Shown one piece after another: positions 1-7,053 of a stretch of 12,476 nucleotides of DNA. The DNA lies in NCBI GenBank assembly GCA_902796535.1, contig CADBPL010000030.1:1-12476 (forward strand), given 5' to 3'. The notes under the pieces are model-generated. The model was given only the letters and a program-made list of their open reading frames with translations, did not search any database and had not been told where the DNA came from. The stretch comes from Oscillospiraceae bacterium. GTDB lineage: Bacteria > Bacillota > Clostridia > Oscillospirales > Acutalibacteraceae. The position numbers were made by a program, and so were the translations under genes. The first letter of the stretch is position 1; each line of letters starts with the position of its first letter.

Positions 1-708
1 GGTGCGCAGGCAGATGAGGTTGCCGTTGTTGGTGCGGCACATGGTGGTGGTGCCGCTGTCCTGCTTCATGCCGTAGGGGTTGTGGATACCGGGTGTGAAG
101 GTGGAAATTTCGGTGATGTAATCATCGGGGAACCACTGCATGACCGGGCCGATGCTGTGCGTCGGGTAGAAGTTGCCGCGCGTGCCGCACTGCCAATAGG
201 AGCGCCACGAGGTCTTGCCGTTGGGGTAAACCAGAATATCGTGAATGTCGTGCAGGTACATGCCTTCGGCATAATACGGCCTGCCGAACAGCCCCTTGGC
301 GACCATTTGCTTGACCAATTGCACCTTGGGGGTGTAAACGCAGTTTTCGGCGAACATATAGATTTTGTCGTATTTTTCAACGGCTTCGCACAGCCAGAAC
401 AGTTCGTCCATCGTGACGCCGGCCGTGACCTCGCTCATCACGTGCTTGCCCGCCTCGAGCGCGGCCAGCACCTGCGGCACGTGGCACTGCATGGGCGTGG
501 CAACGATCACGCCGTCGATATCGGATTCCAGCATATCCTCAAAGATCCGATATTTCTTAACGTCGCCGCCGATCTCCTCGGCCGCCTTATTCAGATGCTC
601 TTCGTCAAGGTCGCACATCGCGGCGATCTCAACATCTTCAATATCGCGCAGCCCCATTAAGGTGGAAAGCCCGCGGCAGCCCGCAATACCGATTTTTATT
701 TTTTTCAT
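1..708 (-). CDS. Gfo/Idh/MocA-family oxidoreductase, N-terminal 236 residues (cut by window edge)
   Basis: This is the 5' part of an open frame that runs off the left edge, so the C-terminus is unknown. The ATG at 708 follows a GGGAGG ribosome-binding site (717-722). The N-terminus is a Rossmann NAD(P)-binding fold: a glycine-rich turn GIAGCRG at residues 7-13, an acidic MCDLD at 31-35, and VIVATP at 67-72. The second half begins the family's alpha/beta substrate domain. The usual EKP motif reads SEV (residues 92-94), so the glutamate is kept but the catalytic lysine is valine. Residues 178-188 (RGNFYPTHSIG) recall the GNLYPTHGLGP motif of GH109-type members, which use NAD in glycoside cleavage. 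Members of this superfamily act on sugars, inositols or amino sugars in the cytoplasm; the substrate here cannot be assigned. It has its own promoter and is separated from the upstream unit by a terminator. The family call is firm; the GH109-like subtype is a guess. Confidence 0.88.
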   Translation of the reverse strand, partial: MKKIKIGIAGCRGLSTLMGLRDIEDVEIAAMCDLDEEHLNKAAEEIGGDVKKYRIFEDMLESDIDGVIVATPMQCHVPQVLAALEAGKHVMSEVTAGVTMDELFWLCEAVEKYDKIYMFAENCVYTPKVQLVKQMVAKGLFGRPYYAEGMYLHDIHDILVYPNGKTSWRSYWQCGTRGNFYPTHSIGPVMQWFPDDYITEISTFTPGIHNPYGMKQDSGTTTMCRTNNGNLICLRT

Positions 709-739
709 CAACAATACCTCCCTGCTGATCGTTACCGCC

Positions 740-768
740 ATTATAGCACAGCCGTTTTCAATTCTCAA
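740..768 (-). promoter_or_regulatory. sigma-A promoter of the oxidoreductase gene
   Basis: On the minus strand TTGAGA (768-763) is followed by a 17-nt spacer and a perfect TATAAT (745-740), with a TG one base upstream of the -10 box (extended -10). Transcription would start near position 733, giving a leader of about 25 nt before the ATG at 708. It lies just downstream of the terminator at 780-844, so the oxidoreductase is an independent transcription unit. Confidence 0.85.
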
Positions 769-779
769 CCACCTGCACC

Positions 780-844
780 AAAAAAAGCCGCGGAAAGGAA
801 CGCGCAGCCCGGGAGCGATCCCGGATCGGCCTGTCCTTTCCGCG
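780..844 (-). terminator. Intrinsic terminator with nested hairpin, downstream of the PASTA pseudokinase gene
   Basis: On the minus strand CGCGGAAAGGA (844-834) pairs perfectly with TCCTTTCCGCG (799-789), 11 bp. After two further bases comes a run of seven T (786-780). The 34-nt region between the arms holds a second hairpin, CCGGGA/TCCCGG around a TCGC tetraloop. The pseudoknot-free stem plus T-run is a textbook Rho-independent terminator. It closes the unit that ends with the kinase-like gene (stop at 896). Confidence 0.88.
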
Positions 845-864
845 ATATTCTTATGGCATTGGCG

Positions 865-881
865 CGCACCCGAATGGTGCG
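865..881. repeat. Short inverted repeat in the 3' untranslated region
   Basis: CGCACC (865-870) and GGTGCG (876-881) form a perfect 6-bp stem with a 5-nt loop, between the kinase-like stop codon and the main terminator. No T-run follows on either strand, so it is not a terminator itself. It may protect the 3' end of the mRNA or be incidental. Confidence 0.4.
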
Positions 882-895
882 GTAAAACGGAACGC

Positions 896-2854
896 TTAAT
901 CCTCCATGACCGGATCAGTCACAGTGGGCGGCGTTGTCGTTGTTGTTTTGGAGGTCTTAGAGGTAGTCTCTTTCTCTTTTGCGGTGGTTTCTTTCTCTTT
1001 TTCTTTTACGGTAGTGGTTTCTTTTTCTGTCTTGGAACCCGAACCCTTCTTGGTGGTGGTCTCACCTTCCGTGGTCTTGGTGTTCTTCTTGGAGGAGGAT
1101 TCCTCCTCGATCTCGGACTTGTCCACGATCACGTTCGCGCGTGTGGATTCCTTCCTGGTCGTTGTGGCGGACGCGGTCGTCGGCACAGTCTCCTGTACAT
1201 CGCCCCAGACGCGAAGCGTCACGGTCGTGCCCTTGTCGTAAGTGGCGTTGGCCTTCATGGTTTTGCCTGAGGAGCTCTCGGCGGATTTGACCGTGTCGGG
1301 CGTGTGACCGCCGTAGTTGTTTTCGGTCTTTTTACTCACGCGGAACCCCGCCTCAGTGAGCAGCGATTTGGCCTGCTCATAATCCATGGCGGTCACGTTG
1401 GGCATTTTGATCTGCTCAACGCCCATGGAAACGGTCAGAACAATGGTCGTGCCCTTGCTGACCTGCTTGCCCTGCTCAACGCTCTGGGCAATGATCATAT
1501 CCTTTTTGACCTTGTCGCTGTATTCTTCTTTTTTCTCGAATTTGAAATTATCAAGCCAGTAGGCGTTGTTGGTGATCTCGGAATAATACTTGCCCACGAA
1601 CATGCCGACCGAAACCATTTCGCCGCTCTTGGTAACGGTCTGTGTCGTTTCCTCGGGCGCGGTGGGTTTGAGCCTGGGCATGAAAAGCACAACGATCAGG
1701 AAAATCAGCATCAGAACGATGGCGCTGATCAGACCGGCCTTCAAGGCAAGGTTCTTGTTCTTTTTGGCCTGCGCGGCTTTGGAGGGGCGCTTGCGCTTTT
1801 GCGGCGGCTGCTGCGGCGGCCTGCGCTGCGGCTGGCGCTCATATTCCTGCTCCGCCGCCTCATTGGCAAAATCGACACCGGAGACCGTTGCCGAGGGGGA
1901 TGCGGAGAGCTCAGCGCGAAGCTGCTCCACACTGCGCGTGCGGTCTTCGGGCAAAATCTGCAATGCGTTGATCAGGCCGTTGATCACGTAAGCGGGCAGC
2001 TGCTCGGCAAATTTGCCCGGCACCATCAGCCGGTCGTTCGTCAGGCGTTCGGTCGCTTCGATGGGATCGCTGCCGATCAGGGCGCGATACAGCGTTGCGG
2101 CAAAGGAATAAAGATCGGTCCAGGGGCCCTGCTGGCCTTCAAAGCCGTATTGCTCAATGGCGGCATAGCCGGGGAAGAGCTGCGCCGTCAGGTCGCTGCG
2201 CGCTGTTCTGGCCTGCCAGATGCTGAACCCGCTCAGGCGCATTTTGCCGTCGCGTCCGATCTGGAGCGTGAGCGGCGAAATACCGCGGTGGATGATCCCG
2301 GCGGTGTGGAGCATACCCAGCGTGGAAAGCATGGGCATGAACAGCGTCTTGGCGCGTTCCCACGGTATGTAGCCGGTTTTGATGCGCAGCAGATAGTCGC
2401 GCAGGGTGATGCTTTCGATGTATTCGCAAATGGCGTAGGCCGTGTTGTTTTCTTCAAACACTTCGTAGACGTTGACCAGAGCGGACAGACCGCTCATCCG
2501 GGTCAGCTTGCGCCAAAGCTCGAGAAAATCGGCCAGACAGTCGTTATAGGCGATCTCACAGCCGTGCGAAACGGAGATGATCTTGGTGCCGCGCGGTCTG
2601 GTGCAGAGCGTATCGGGCAAAAATTCGCGGATCGTGACCGCCTTCTTGTCCTGAATATCCCACGCGATGTAGGTCGCACCGTCACCGTTGTATTCCAGCA
2701 GCCGGCCGACCAGGTAGCGGTTGCCGATCACGGAGCGCACGCTCAGATAAGGTGAAATCTGCGGCGTGCCGACAACATAGCCGCAATGCGGGCATTGCTG
2801 CACCGCGCCGATCTCCCTCATGCAGCTCATGCAAAGGTGTTCGCTGTTAATCAT
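896..2854 (-). CDS. Zinc-ribbon PASTA-domain membrane protein with a degenerate Ser/Thr kinase domain (pseudokinase)
   Basis: 652 residues. Order: zinc ribbon with C8, C11, C21, C24; kinase-like domain about 45-315; proline/lysine-rich linker 340-367; one transmembrane helix about 371-392; two PASTA domains (about 411-478 and 480-549); then a Thr/Lys/Glu-rich tail of about 100 residues. This is the architecture of clostridial relatives of PrkC, with kinase inside and PASTA outside, where PASTA units bind peptidoglycan fragments. The catalytic residues are gone: the VAIK lysine is R76, the helix-C glutamate aligns with L113, HRD is HRG (189-191) with N replaced by T196, and DFG is GFS (209-211). 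Structural motifs remain (PGYAAIEQY 228-236, GPWTDLYS 243-250). I infer a pseudokinase, sensing or scaffolding rather than phosphorylating. The ATG follows AAAGGA. It lies downstream of gdpP but has its own promoter. Confidence 0.9.
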   Translation of the reverse strand: MINSEHLCMSCMREIGAVQQCPHCGYVVGTPQISPYLSVRSVIGNRYLVGRLLEYNGDGATYIAWDIQDKKAVTIREFLPDTLCTRPRGTKIISVSHGCEIAYNDCLADFLELWRKLTRMSGLSALVNVYEVFEENNTAYAICEYIESITLRDYLLRIKTGYIPWERAKTLFMPMLSTLGMLHTAGIIHRGISPLTLQIGRDGKMRLSGFSIWQARTARSDLTAQLFPGYAAIEQYGFEGQQGPWTDLYSFAATLYRALIGSDPIEATERLTNDRLMVPGKFAEQLPAYVINGLINALQILPEDRTRSVEQLRAELSASPSATVSGVDFANEAAEQEYERQPQRRPPQQPPQKRKRPSKAAQAKKNKNLALKAGLISAIVLMLIFLIVVLFMPRLKPTAPEETTQTVTKSGEMVSVGMFVGKYYSEITNNAYWLDNFKFEKKEEYSDKVKKDMIIAQSVEQGKQVSKGTTIVLTVSMGVEQIKMPNVTAMDYEQAKSLLTEAGFRVSKKTENNYGGHTPDTVKSAESSSGKTMKANATYDKGTTVTLRVWGDVQETVPTTASATTTRKESTRANVIVDKSEIEEESSSKKNTKTTEGETTTKKGSGSKTEKETTTVKEKEKETTAKEKETTSKTSKTTTTTPPTVTDPVMED

Positions 2855-2905
2855 CTTTCATCCGTCCTTTCGGAATAAAGCATCTTTATTCTCTCTTATC
2901 TGAGT

Positions 2906-2934
2906 ATTTTACCATTATTTTGTAAAATAGTCAA
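2906..2934 (-). promoter_or_regulatory. sigma-A promoter of the PASTA pseudokinase gene
   Basis: On the minus strand TTGACT (2934-2929), a 17-nt spacer, then TAAAAT (2911-2906), with TG one base upstream of the -10 box. Transcription would start near 2899, leaving a leader of about 45 nt to the ATG at 2854. This means the gene can be expressed separately from rnj-gdpP; no terminator is visible between gdpP and this promoter, so read-through may add to it. Confidence 0.8.
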
Positions 2935-2943
2935 TTCGATGAC

Positions 2944-2957
2944 AAAGTTGTAACTTT
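2944..2957. repeat. 14-bp palindrome upstream of the pseudokinase promoter (possible operator)
   Basis: AAAGTT-GT-AACTTT is a perfect inverted repeat of 6 bp with a 2-bp centre. It sits 9 bp upstream of the -35 box and 16 bp past the gdpP stop codon. Position and symmetry would fit an activator or repressor site, but the tract is AT-rich and no known regulator motif is recognised. Confidence 0.3.
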
Positions 2958-2972
2958 TTCGACATATTTTAA

Positions 2973-4943
2973 TTACTTGGATGCTTCGTTCGTTTGCGAA
3001 TAATACCGGTCAATGGCGGCAAAAAGCCGCGTTTTGGCGCTTTCAAAGTCACAGTCGGTCAGCTGCGCGGCCGCCATGGTCAGGTGACCGCCGCCGCCGA
3101 GCGCTTCCATGATGACCTGCACGTTGATATCGCCCAGCGAACGCGCCGAAATATTGACGGCGCCGCCCGTGTCGAACATGGTGAAGGACGCCTTGACTCC
3201 GTCTATGTTCAGCATTTCGTCGGCGGCCTGCGAGGTGATGGTGCGGATATTCGGCGATTCAAAATCGGCAAAGGCAATGGCGCAGTCGCGGTATTTTTCG
3301 CAGCTGCTGATCATGTCGTTGCGCAGCTTCAGATCCTCTAACTTGTTCATAAACAACCGCCGCACGCGCACGGTATCGGCGCCCTTGCTTTTGAGGAAGG
3401 CGGCCGCCTCAAAGGTGCGCACGCCGGTTTTGAGCGCAAAGTTTTTGGTGTCAAGCATGATGCCGGCCAGCAGCGCATCCGCCACGCTTTCGGAAACAGG
3501 CGGCTTTGAGGGCATATACTGCAGCAGCTCCGACACCATTTCACTGGCGGAAGACGCGGTCGGATCGTGGTGGAAAACGATGGCGTTGTTGATGAAATCC
3601 ACATTTTTGCGGTGATGGTCGATGATGACGACCGTTTTGGCCATGCGATATAAGTCGGCGCTTTCGAGCACGTCCTCCCGGTGCGTGTCGCAAATGACGA
3701 GGAGCGTGTTACGATCCATTTGTTTGAGCGCTTCGCCCGGCTCGCAGAACACACTGCCGAGCTGAGATTCGATCAGCTCGACCAGCCCCGCGGCAAGGGT
3801 CTGCTCACGGTTGATCACAAGCTTTGCCTCTTTGCCCAGCGAAGAAGCGGCACAATAAACGCCGACGCCCGAGCCGACGCTGTCCAGATCGGAAAAGCGG
3901 TGGCCCATGATAAAAACACGGGAGCTGTTTTCGATAAGCTTGGTGATGGAGGAAGAAATGATGCGGGTGCGCGCCTTGCTGCGCTTTTCGACGCCCTTGG
4001 AAACGCCGCCGAAAAACTCATACGTGTCGGTTTTGAAAACCGCCGCCTGATCGCCGCCGCGGCCGATCGCCATATCAAGCGCCTGCCGCGCGTTCGTTTC
4101 GCATTTGCGCAGCGTGTCGCCGCCGCTGACGCCGATAGAGATGGTGAAGCCGACGTTTTTGCCGTCATATTGATAAGCGCGGACGGTATCAAGGATATCG
4201 AACCGCCGCTGGGTCATCTGAACCAGATCGCGGTCTTCACACACGACCACAAAGCGGCCGTCGCCGAGCTTGCGCACCATGCAGCCGTATTCGCCCAGCC
4301 ACTGGTCGATCAGCCGCTCGACCTGGCTGCGCATGCTGTCGGAATCACTGTCGGTGTGGGTGGAGAGGATATCGTCCAGGTTGTCGATGCTGATGAGCAT
4401 GACGCGGGGTCTGGACGCTTTGTATTCAAAGGCCGTGCGCTGCAGATCGGTCTCGTCGGAAAACAGCAGCACATAGCCCGCTTCGCCGTTGACGGCATAG
4501 GGAAAGGAAAAGATCGAATAATACCGCCCCGCCACACAGGTGAACAGCCGGGTGTGCGCCGCGACGTCCTCCATAGTCTGACCGTTGAGGAACGGAAGCA
4601 CTTCTTCGCCGTCCGGCCGGAAATCGCCGATCACGCTGTTTTTGAAAAGCGTGTTGTACCAAAGAACCACGCCTTTTTCGCTGCATACGATCATCGGCAT
4701 GGGGAAGGTGTCGAGGCTGCGCATTTTTCGTGTGTCAAACTGCCGGTCAAGCCGGAGCAGCAGGCGCTGCGTTTTACGCGTGACGAGCACATTGCTGACA
4801 ACGGAAAACACGACCAGCGCCGCCCAGATCGTCAGCCCGATGATACCGGCCAGACGGTTATAGAGCAGCGTGACCGCCGTTGAAAGCAGCGTGACCGCGA
4901 AAATGCCGAGCAAAGCGGCATTGTTCCGAATAAAACGCTTCAA
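2973..4943 (-). CDS. gdpP: Cyclic-di-AMP phosphodiesterase GdpP (DHH/DHHA1 family, YybT-like)
   Basis: 656 residues, the normal family length. Two transmembrane helices (about 9-27 and 31-54), a PAS-like region (about 75-165), a degenerate GGDEF domain (about 175-305, ending IGRGGDQAAVF), then the DHH domain (about 340-500) and DHHA1 (about 545-645). The metal ligands are present: H348, D352 and D354 in MGHRFSDLD; D419 in CDTH; DHH at 442-444; D498 in MLDT; and the GGGGH of DHHA1 at 616-620. The family hydrolyses c-di-AMP to pApA at the cytoplasmic membrane and so affects wall stress, potassium balance and beta-lactam tolerance. Translation starts at TTG (4943-4941), because a GGAGGT ribosome-binding site lies 7 nt upstream and no ATG or GTG is as well placed. 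It follows rnj by 3 bp and is probably translationally coupled to it. Confidence 0.94.
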   Translation of the reverse strand: MKRFIRNNAALLGIFAVTLLSTAVTLLYNRLAGIIGLTIWAALVVFSVVSNVLVTRKTQRLLLRLDRQFDTRKMRSLDTFPMPMIVCSEKGVVLWYNTLFKNSVIGDFRPDGEEVLPFLNGQTMEDVAAHTRLFTCVAGRYYSIFSFPYAVNGEAGYVLLFSDETDLQRTAFEYKASRPRVMLISIDNLDDILSTHTDSDSDSMRSQVERLIDQWLGEYGCMVRKLGDGRFVVVCEDRDLVQMTQRRFDILDTVRAYQYDGKNVGFTISIGVSGGDTLRKCETNARQALDMAIGRGGDQAAVFKTDTYEFFGGVSKGVEKRSKARTRIISSSITKLIENSSRVFIMGHRFSDLDSVGSGVGVYCAASSLGKEAKLVINREQTLAAGLVELIESQLGSVFCEPGEALKQMDRNTLLVICDTHREDVLESADLYRMAKTVVIIDHHRKNVDFINNAIVFHHDPTASSASEMVSELLQYMPSKPPVSESVADALLAGIMLDTKNFALKTGVRTFEAAAFLKSKGADTVRVRRLFMNKLEDLKLRNDMISSCEKYRDCAIAFADFESPNIRTITSQAADEMLNIDGVKASFTMFDTGGAVNISARSLGDINVQVIMEALGGGGHLTMAAAQLTDCDFESAKTRLFAAIDRYYSQTNEASK

Positions 4944-4946
4944 CCT

Positions 4947-6980
4947 TTACACCTCCATAATAATGGATACGATCATCGGACTCCTTCTTGTTTTATCCAT
5001 AACGAAACGGCCGACGTCGTCGCGCACTCTGGTCTTAGCCGCCACTAAATCGGGCGAACGCAGGAGCCTGCTTTCGATCGCGCGCGCCGCGATGTTCTTG
5101 GCCTCCATGATCAGTTCGTCCGCTTCCTTGGCGTAAACGAAGCCCCGCGTCATGATTTCGGGGCCGGACACGATGTAGCCGGACTGCGCATCCACACTCG
5201 CGGCGACGATAATGATGCCGTCCTCCGACAGAAGCTTACGGTCGCGCAGCACGATGCTGCCCACATCGCCCACGCCGGAGCCGTCCACATAGATCTTGCC
5301 GGCCGGCACGCTCCCGGCCACGCGGATGCTCTTATCGTTCATTTCGATCAGGTCGCCGTTGTCGGCAACGATGATGTTCTTTTTGTCGATGCCCATCGAC
5401 TGCGCCAGAAGGCTGTGCTTTTGCAGATGCTTTTGTTCGCCGTGCACGGGAATGAAATATTTGGGTTTGACCAGATTCATGATCATTTTCAGTTCTTCCT
5501 GGCAGGCGTGACCGGATACGTGAACCTCGTACATCCGCTCATAAATCACCTCGGCGCCGAGCTTGAGCAGCTCGTCTACCACGCGCCCCACGGTCTTTTC
5601 GTTGCCGGGGATCGGCGTGGCTGAAATGATGATATAATCGTTCGGGCCGATGGCCACGCGGCGATGGTCGGACAGCGCCATGCGGGCCAGCGCCGACATC
5701 GGCTCGCCCTGACTGCCGGTGGTAATAATGACCAGCTTTTCGGCCGGGTAACGGTTGACGGTTTCGATGCTGACGAGCAGCCCCTCCGGCACGTGGATAT
5801 AGCCGAGCTCCTGCGCGACGCTGACCACGTTTTCGAGGCTGCGGCCCGAAAGCGCGACCTTGCGCCCGAGCGCGGAGGCCGTGTCGATGATCTGCTGCAC
5901 GCGGTGGATGTTGGAGGCGAAGGTCGCCACAATGATGCGCCGGTTGCCCGCCTGACGGAACAGGTTGTCGAACGATTTGCCGACAAGGCGTTCACTGGGC
6001 GTGAAGCCGGGGCGTTCGGCGTTGGTGGAATCGGACAGCAGGCAGGTCACGCCCTGTGTGCCGATCTGCGCCAGACGGTTCAGGTCGATGGGTTCCCCGT
6101 CGATCGGGGTCATGTCGATTTTAAAGTCGCCCGTCTGCACAATGGTGCCGCCCTTGCAGCGGATGCACAGGGCGATGGCGTCGGGGATGGAGTGATTCAC
6201 GTGAATAAGCTCCACGCTGAATGCGCCGAGCGAAAGCGTGTCGCCGGGTTTGACGACGTTGAGCCTGGCGGAATTGAGCAGATGATGCTCCTTGAGCTTG
6301 CCCTCGATCAGGCCGACGGTGAGCTTGGTGGCATAGATCGGGATGTTGGCGGTTTTGAGCAGATAGGCCAGCCCGCCGATATGATCCTCATGGCCGTGGG
6401 TGACGACGACGCCCTTGATCCGGTCGATGTTGCGCTCCACATAAGTAAAGTCCGGCAAAACCAGATCGACGCCGAGCAGATCGGGGTCGGGGAACGCAAG
6501 GCCGCAGTCGACCAAAAACATATCGTTGCCGTATTCATACAGCGTCATGTTTTTGCCGACCTCGTTCAGCCCGCCGAGGAACGCGATGCGAATGGAGCCT
6601 TTTCCGCCCTTGCTCTCGCGTTTGGCGCGCTCGTTTTTCGGCGCTTTGGCAGCACGGCCGAGCGGTTCGGATTTGACGCGCTTGGGCTGCTTTTCTCTGG
6701 GCTGCTTTTCTTTAACTTGTTTTTCTTTCGCTTGCTTTTCTTTGACTTGTTTTTCTTTCGCTTGCTTTTCTTTGGGCTGTTTTGTTTTGGGCGGTTTGCT
6801 TTCCGCCTTCTTTTTGGGCGCGGAAGCCTTTTTTTTGGGAACCTCCTGCTTCAATTCTTCTGCTGCGGGTTCGGTTTTGGCGGCCGACTGATTCGCCGCC
6901 TTCTTGCCGTTGCGATAAAATCGGTTCTGCTTCGGCTTGTTCTTTTTATCGTTAGGCGTCTGGTTTGTTTTTTCCTGCAT
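4947..6980 (-). CDS. rnj: Ribonuclease J with a lysine-rich, repeat-bearing N-terminal extension
   Basis: From the ATG at 6980 the protein has 677 residues, against about 555 for Bacillus RNase J. The extra part is a basic N-terminus of about 125 residues rich in K, E, Q and P, with pentapeptide repeats of the KEKQ(A/V) type at about 66-100. The core starts near residue 129 (SIRIAFLGGLNEVGKNM) and has the metallo-beta-lactamase/beta-CASP residues: HGHEDH at 195-200, H263 (VNHSIPDA), D285 (TGDFK), SGHA at 489-492 and PVHGE with H513. The family is a 5'-3' exo- and endoribonuclease central to mRNA decay and rRNA maturation in Firmicutes. Basic N-terminal extensions occur in other RNase J proteins and are thought to aid RNA binding or oligomer assembly. 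An in-frame GTG at 7022 would add 14 residues, but it sits in a hairpin loop; neither start has a good Shine-Dalgarno. First gene of a unit with gdpP. Confidence 0.93.
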   Translation of the reverse strand: MQEKTNQTPNDKKNKPKQNRFYRNGKKAANQSAAKTEPAAEELKQEVPKKKASAPKKKAESKPPKTKQPKEKQAKEKQVKEKQAKEKQVKEKQPREKQPKRVKSEPLGRAAKAPKNERAKRESKGGKGSIRIAFLGGLNEVGKNMTLYEYGNDMFLVDCGLAFPDPDLLGVDLVLPDFTYVERNIDRIKGVVVTHGHEDHIGGLAYLLKTANIPIYATKLTVGLIEGKLKEHHLLNSARLNVVKPGDTLSLGAFSVELIHVNHSIPDAIALCIRCKGGTIVQTGDFKIDMTPIDGEPIDLNRLAQIGTQGVTCLLSDSTNAERPGFTPSERLVGKSFDNLFRQAGNRRIIVATFASNIHRVQQIIDTASALGRKVALSGRSLENVVSVAQELGYIHVPEGLLVSIETVNRYPAEKLVIITTGSQGEPMSALARMALSDHRRVAIGPNDYIIISATPIPGNEKTVGRVVDELLKLGAEVIYERMYEVHVSGHACQEELKMIMNLVKPKYFIPVHGEQKHLQKHSLLAQSMGIDKKNIIVADNGDLIEMNDKSIRVAGSVPAGKIYVDGSGVGDVGSIVLRDRKLLSEDGIIIVAASVDAQSGYIVSGPEIMTRGFVYAKEADELIMEAKNIAARAIESRLLRSPDLVAAKTRVRDDVGRFVMDKTRRSPMIVSIIMEV
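4951..4956 (-). promoter_or_regulatory. gdpP ribosome-binding site inside the 3' end of rnj
   Basis: GGAGGT on the minus strand lies within the last codons of rnj (ATG GAG GTG TAA) and 7 nt before the TTG that starts gdpP. It fixes the unusual TTG start and means ribosomes finishing rnj stop within a few bases of the gdpP start, which fits translational coupling. Confidence 0.75.
6691..6780 (-). repeat. Six tandem 15-bp units coding for pentapeptide repeats in RNase J
   Basis: Six consecutive 15-bp units share the plus-strand core TTTTCTTT or a one-base variant. The units at 6721-6735 and 6751-6765 are identical, so there is an underlying 30-bp period. They encode alternating KEKQA and KEKQV blocks, flanked by KQP variants. 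Because 15 is a multiple of three, gain or loss of a unit keeps the frame, so the copy number may differ between strains. Confidence 0.85.
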
Positions 6981-7053
6981 AAATGCGCTGCTGCGGCAGG
7001 CTCGCGCAGCCGAACGTTCCACAACCGTTCGGTCTGGGCGGCAAGCCCGTCAC
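6952..7053 (-). CDS. Possible upstream ORF (33 residues) overlapping the rnj start
   Basis: A GTG at 7053 is preceded, with 6 nt spacing, by the best ribosome-binding site of the region (AAGGAAG, 7064-7058). The frame runs to a TAA at 6954-6952, so it overlaps the start of rnj out of frame by 29 bp if rnj begins at 6980. The peptide starts VTGLPPRPNG and has no recognised relatives. The same ribosome-binding site also faces an ATG at 7055 that is followed at once by TGA. A leader ORF translated across the hairpins at 6990-7032 could open the rnj start by coupling. This rests only on the site and the frame; it may be chance. Confidence 0.3.
   Translation of the reverse strand: MTGLPPRPNGCGTFGCASLPQQRIYAGKNKPDA
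6990..7032 (-). promoter_or_regulatory. Two abutting hairpins in the rnj leader
   Basis: On the minus strand CCGAACG (7032-7026) pairs with CGTTCGG (7016-7010) around a 9-nt loop, and GCTGCG (7010-7005) pairs with CGCAGC (6995-6990) around another 9-nt loop. The hairpins share nucleotide 7010 and end 9 nt before the ATG at 6980. The alternative GTG start at 7022 lies in the first loop. RNase genes are often autoregulated through structured 5' leaders (RNase E and RNase III are known cases), so a feedback role is a reasonable inference, not shown here. Confidence 0.5.

Noticed and set aside
1304..2755. 483-codon open frame on the plus strand, opposite the PASTA pseudokinase
   Set aside because: It mirrors the codon structure of the real gene on the other strand in GC-rich DNA, has no recognisable domain and no proper ribosome-binding site. 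The same holds for the long plus-strand frames at 3681-4883 and 5664-7079.
2855..2972. Terminator between gdpP and the PASTA pseudokinase
   Set aside because: The only symmetrical element (2944-2957) is AT-rich and is not followed by a T-run on the minus strand.
6981..7022. Longer RNase J start at GTG 7022
   Set aside because: It adds 14 residues unlike the rest of the extension, has no Shine-Dalgarno and lies in the loop of a perfect hairpin. The ATG at 6980 is preferred, though not proven.
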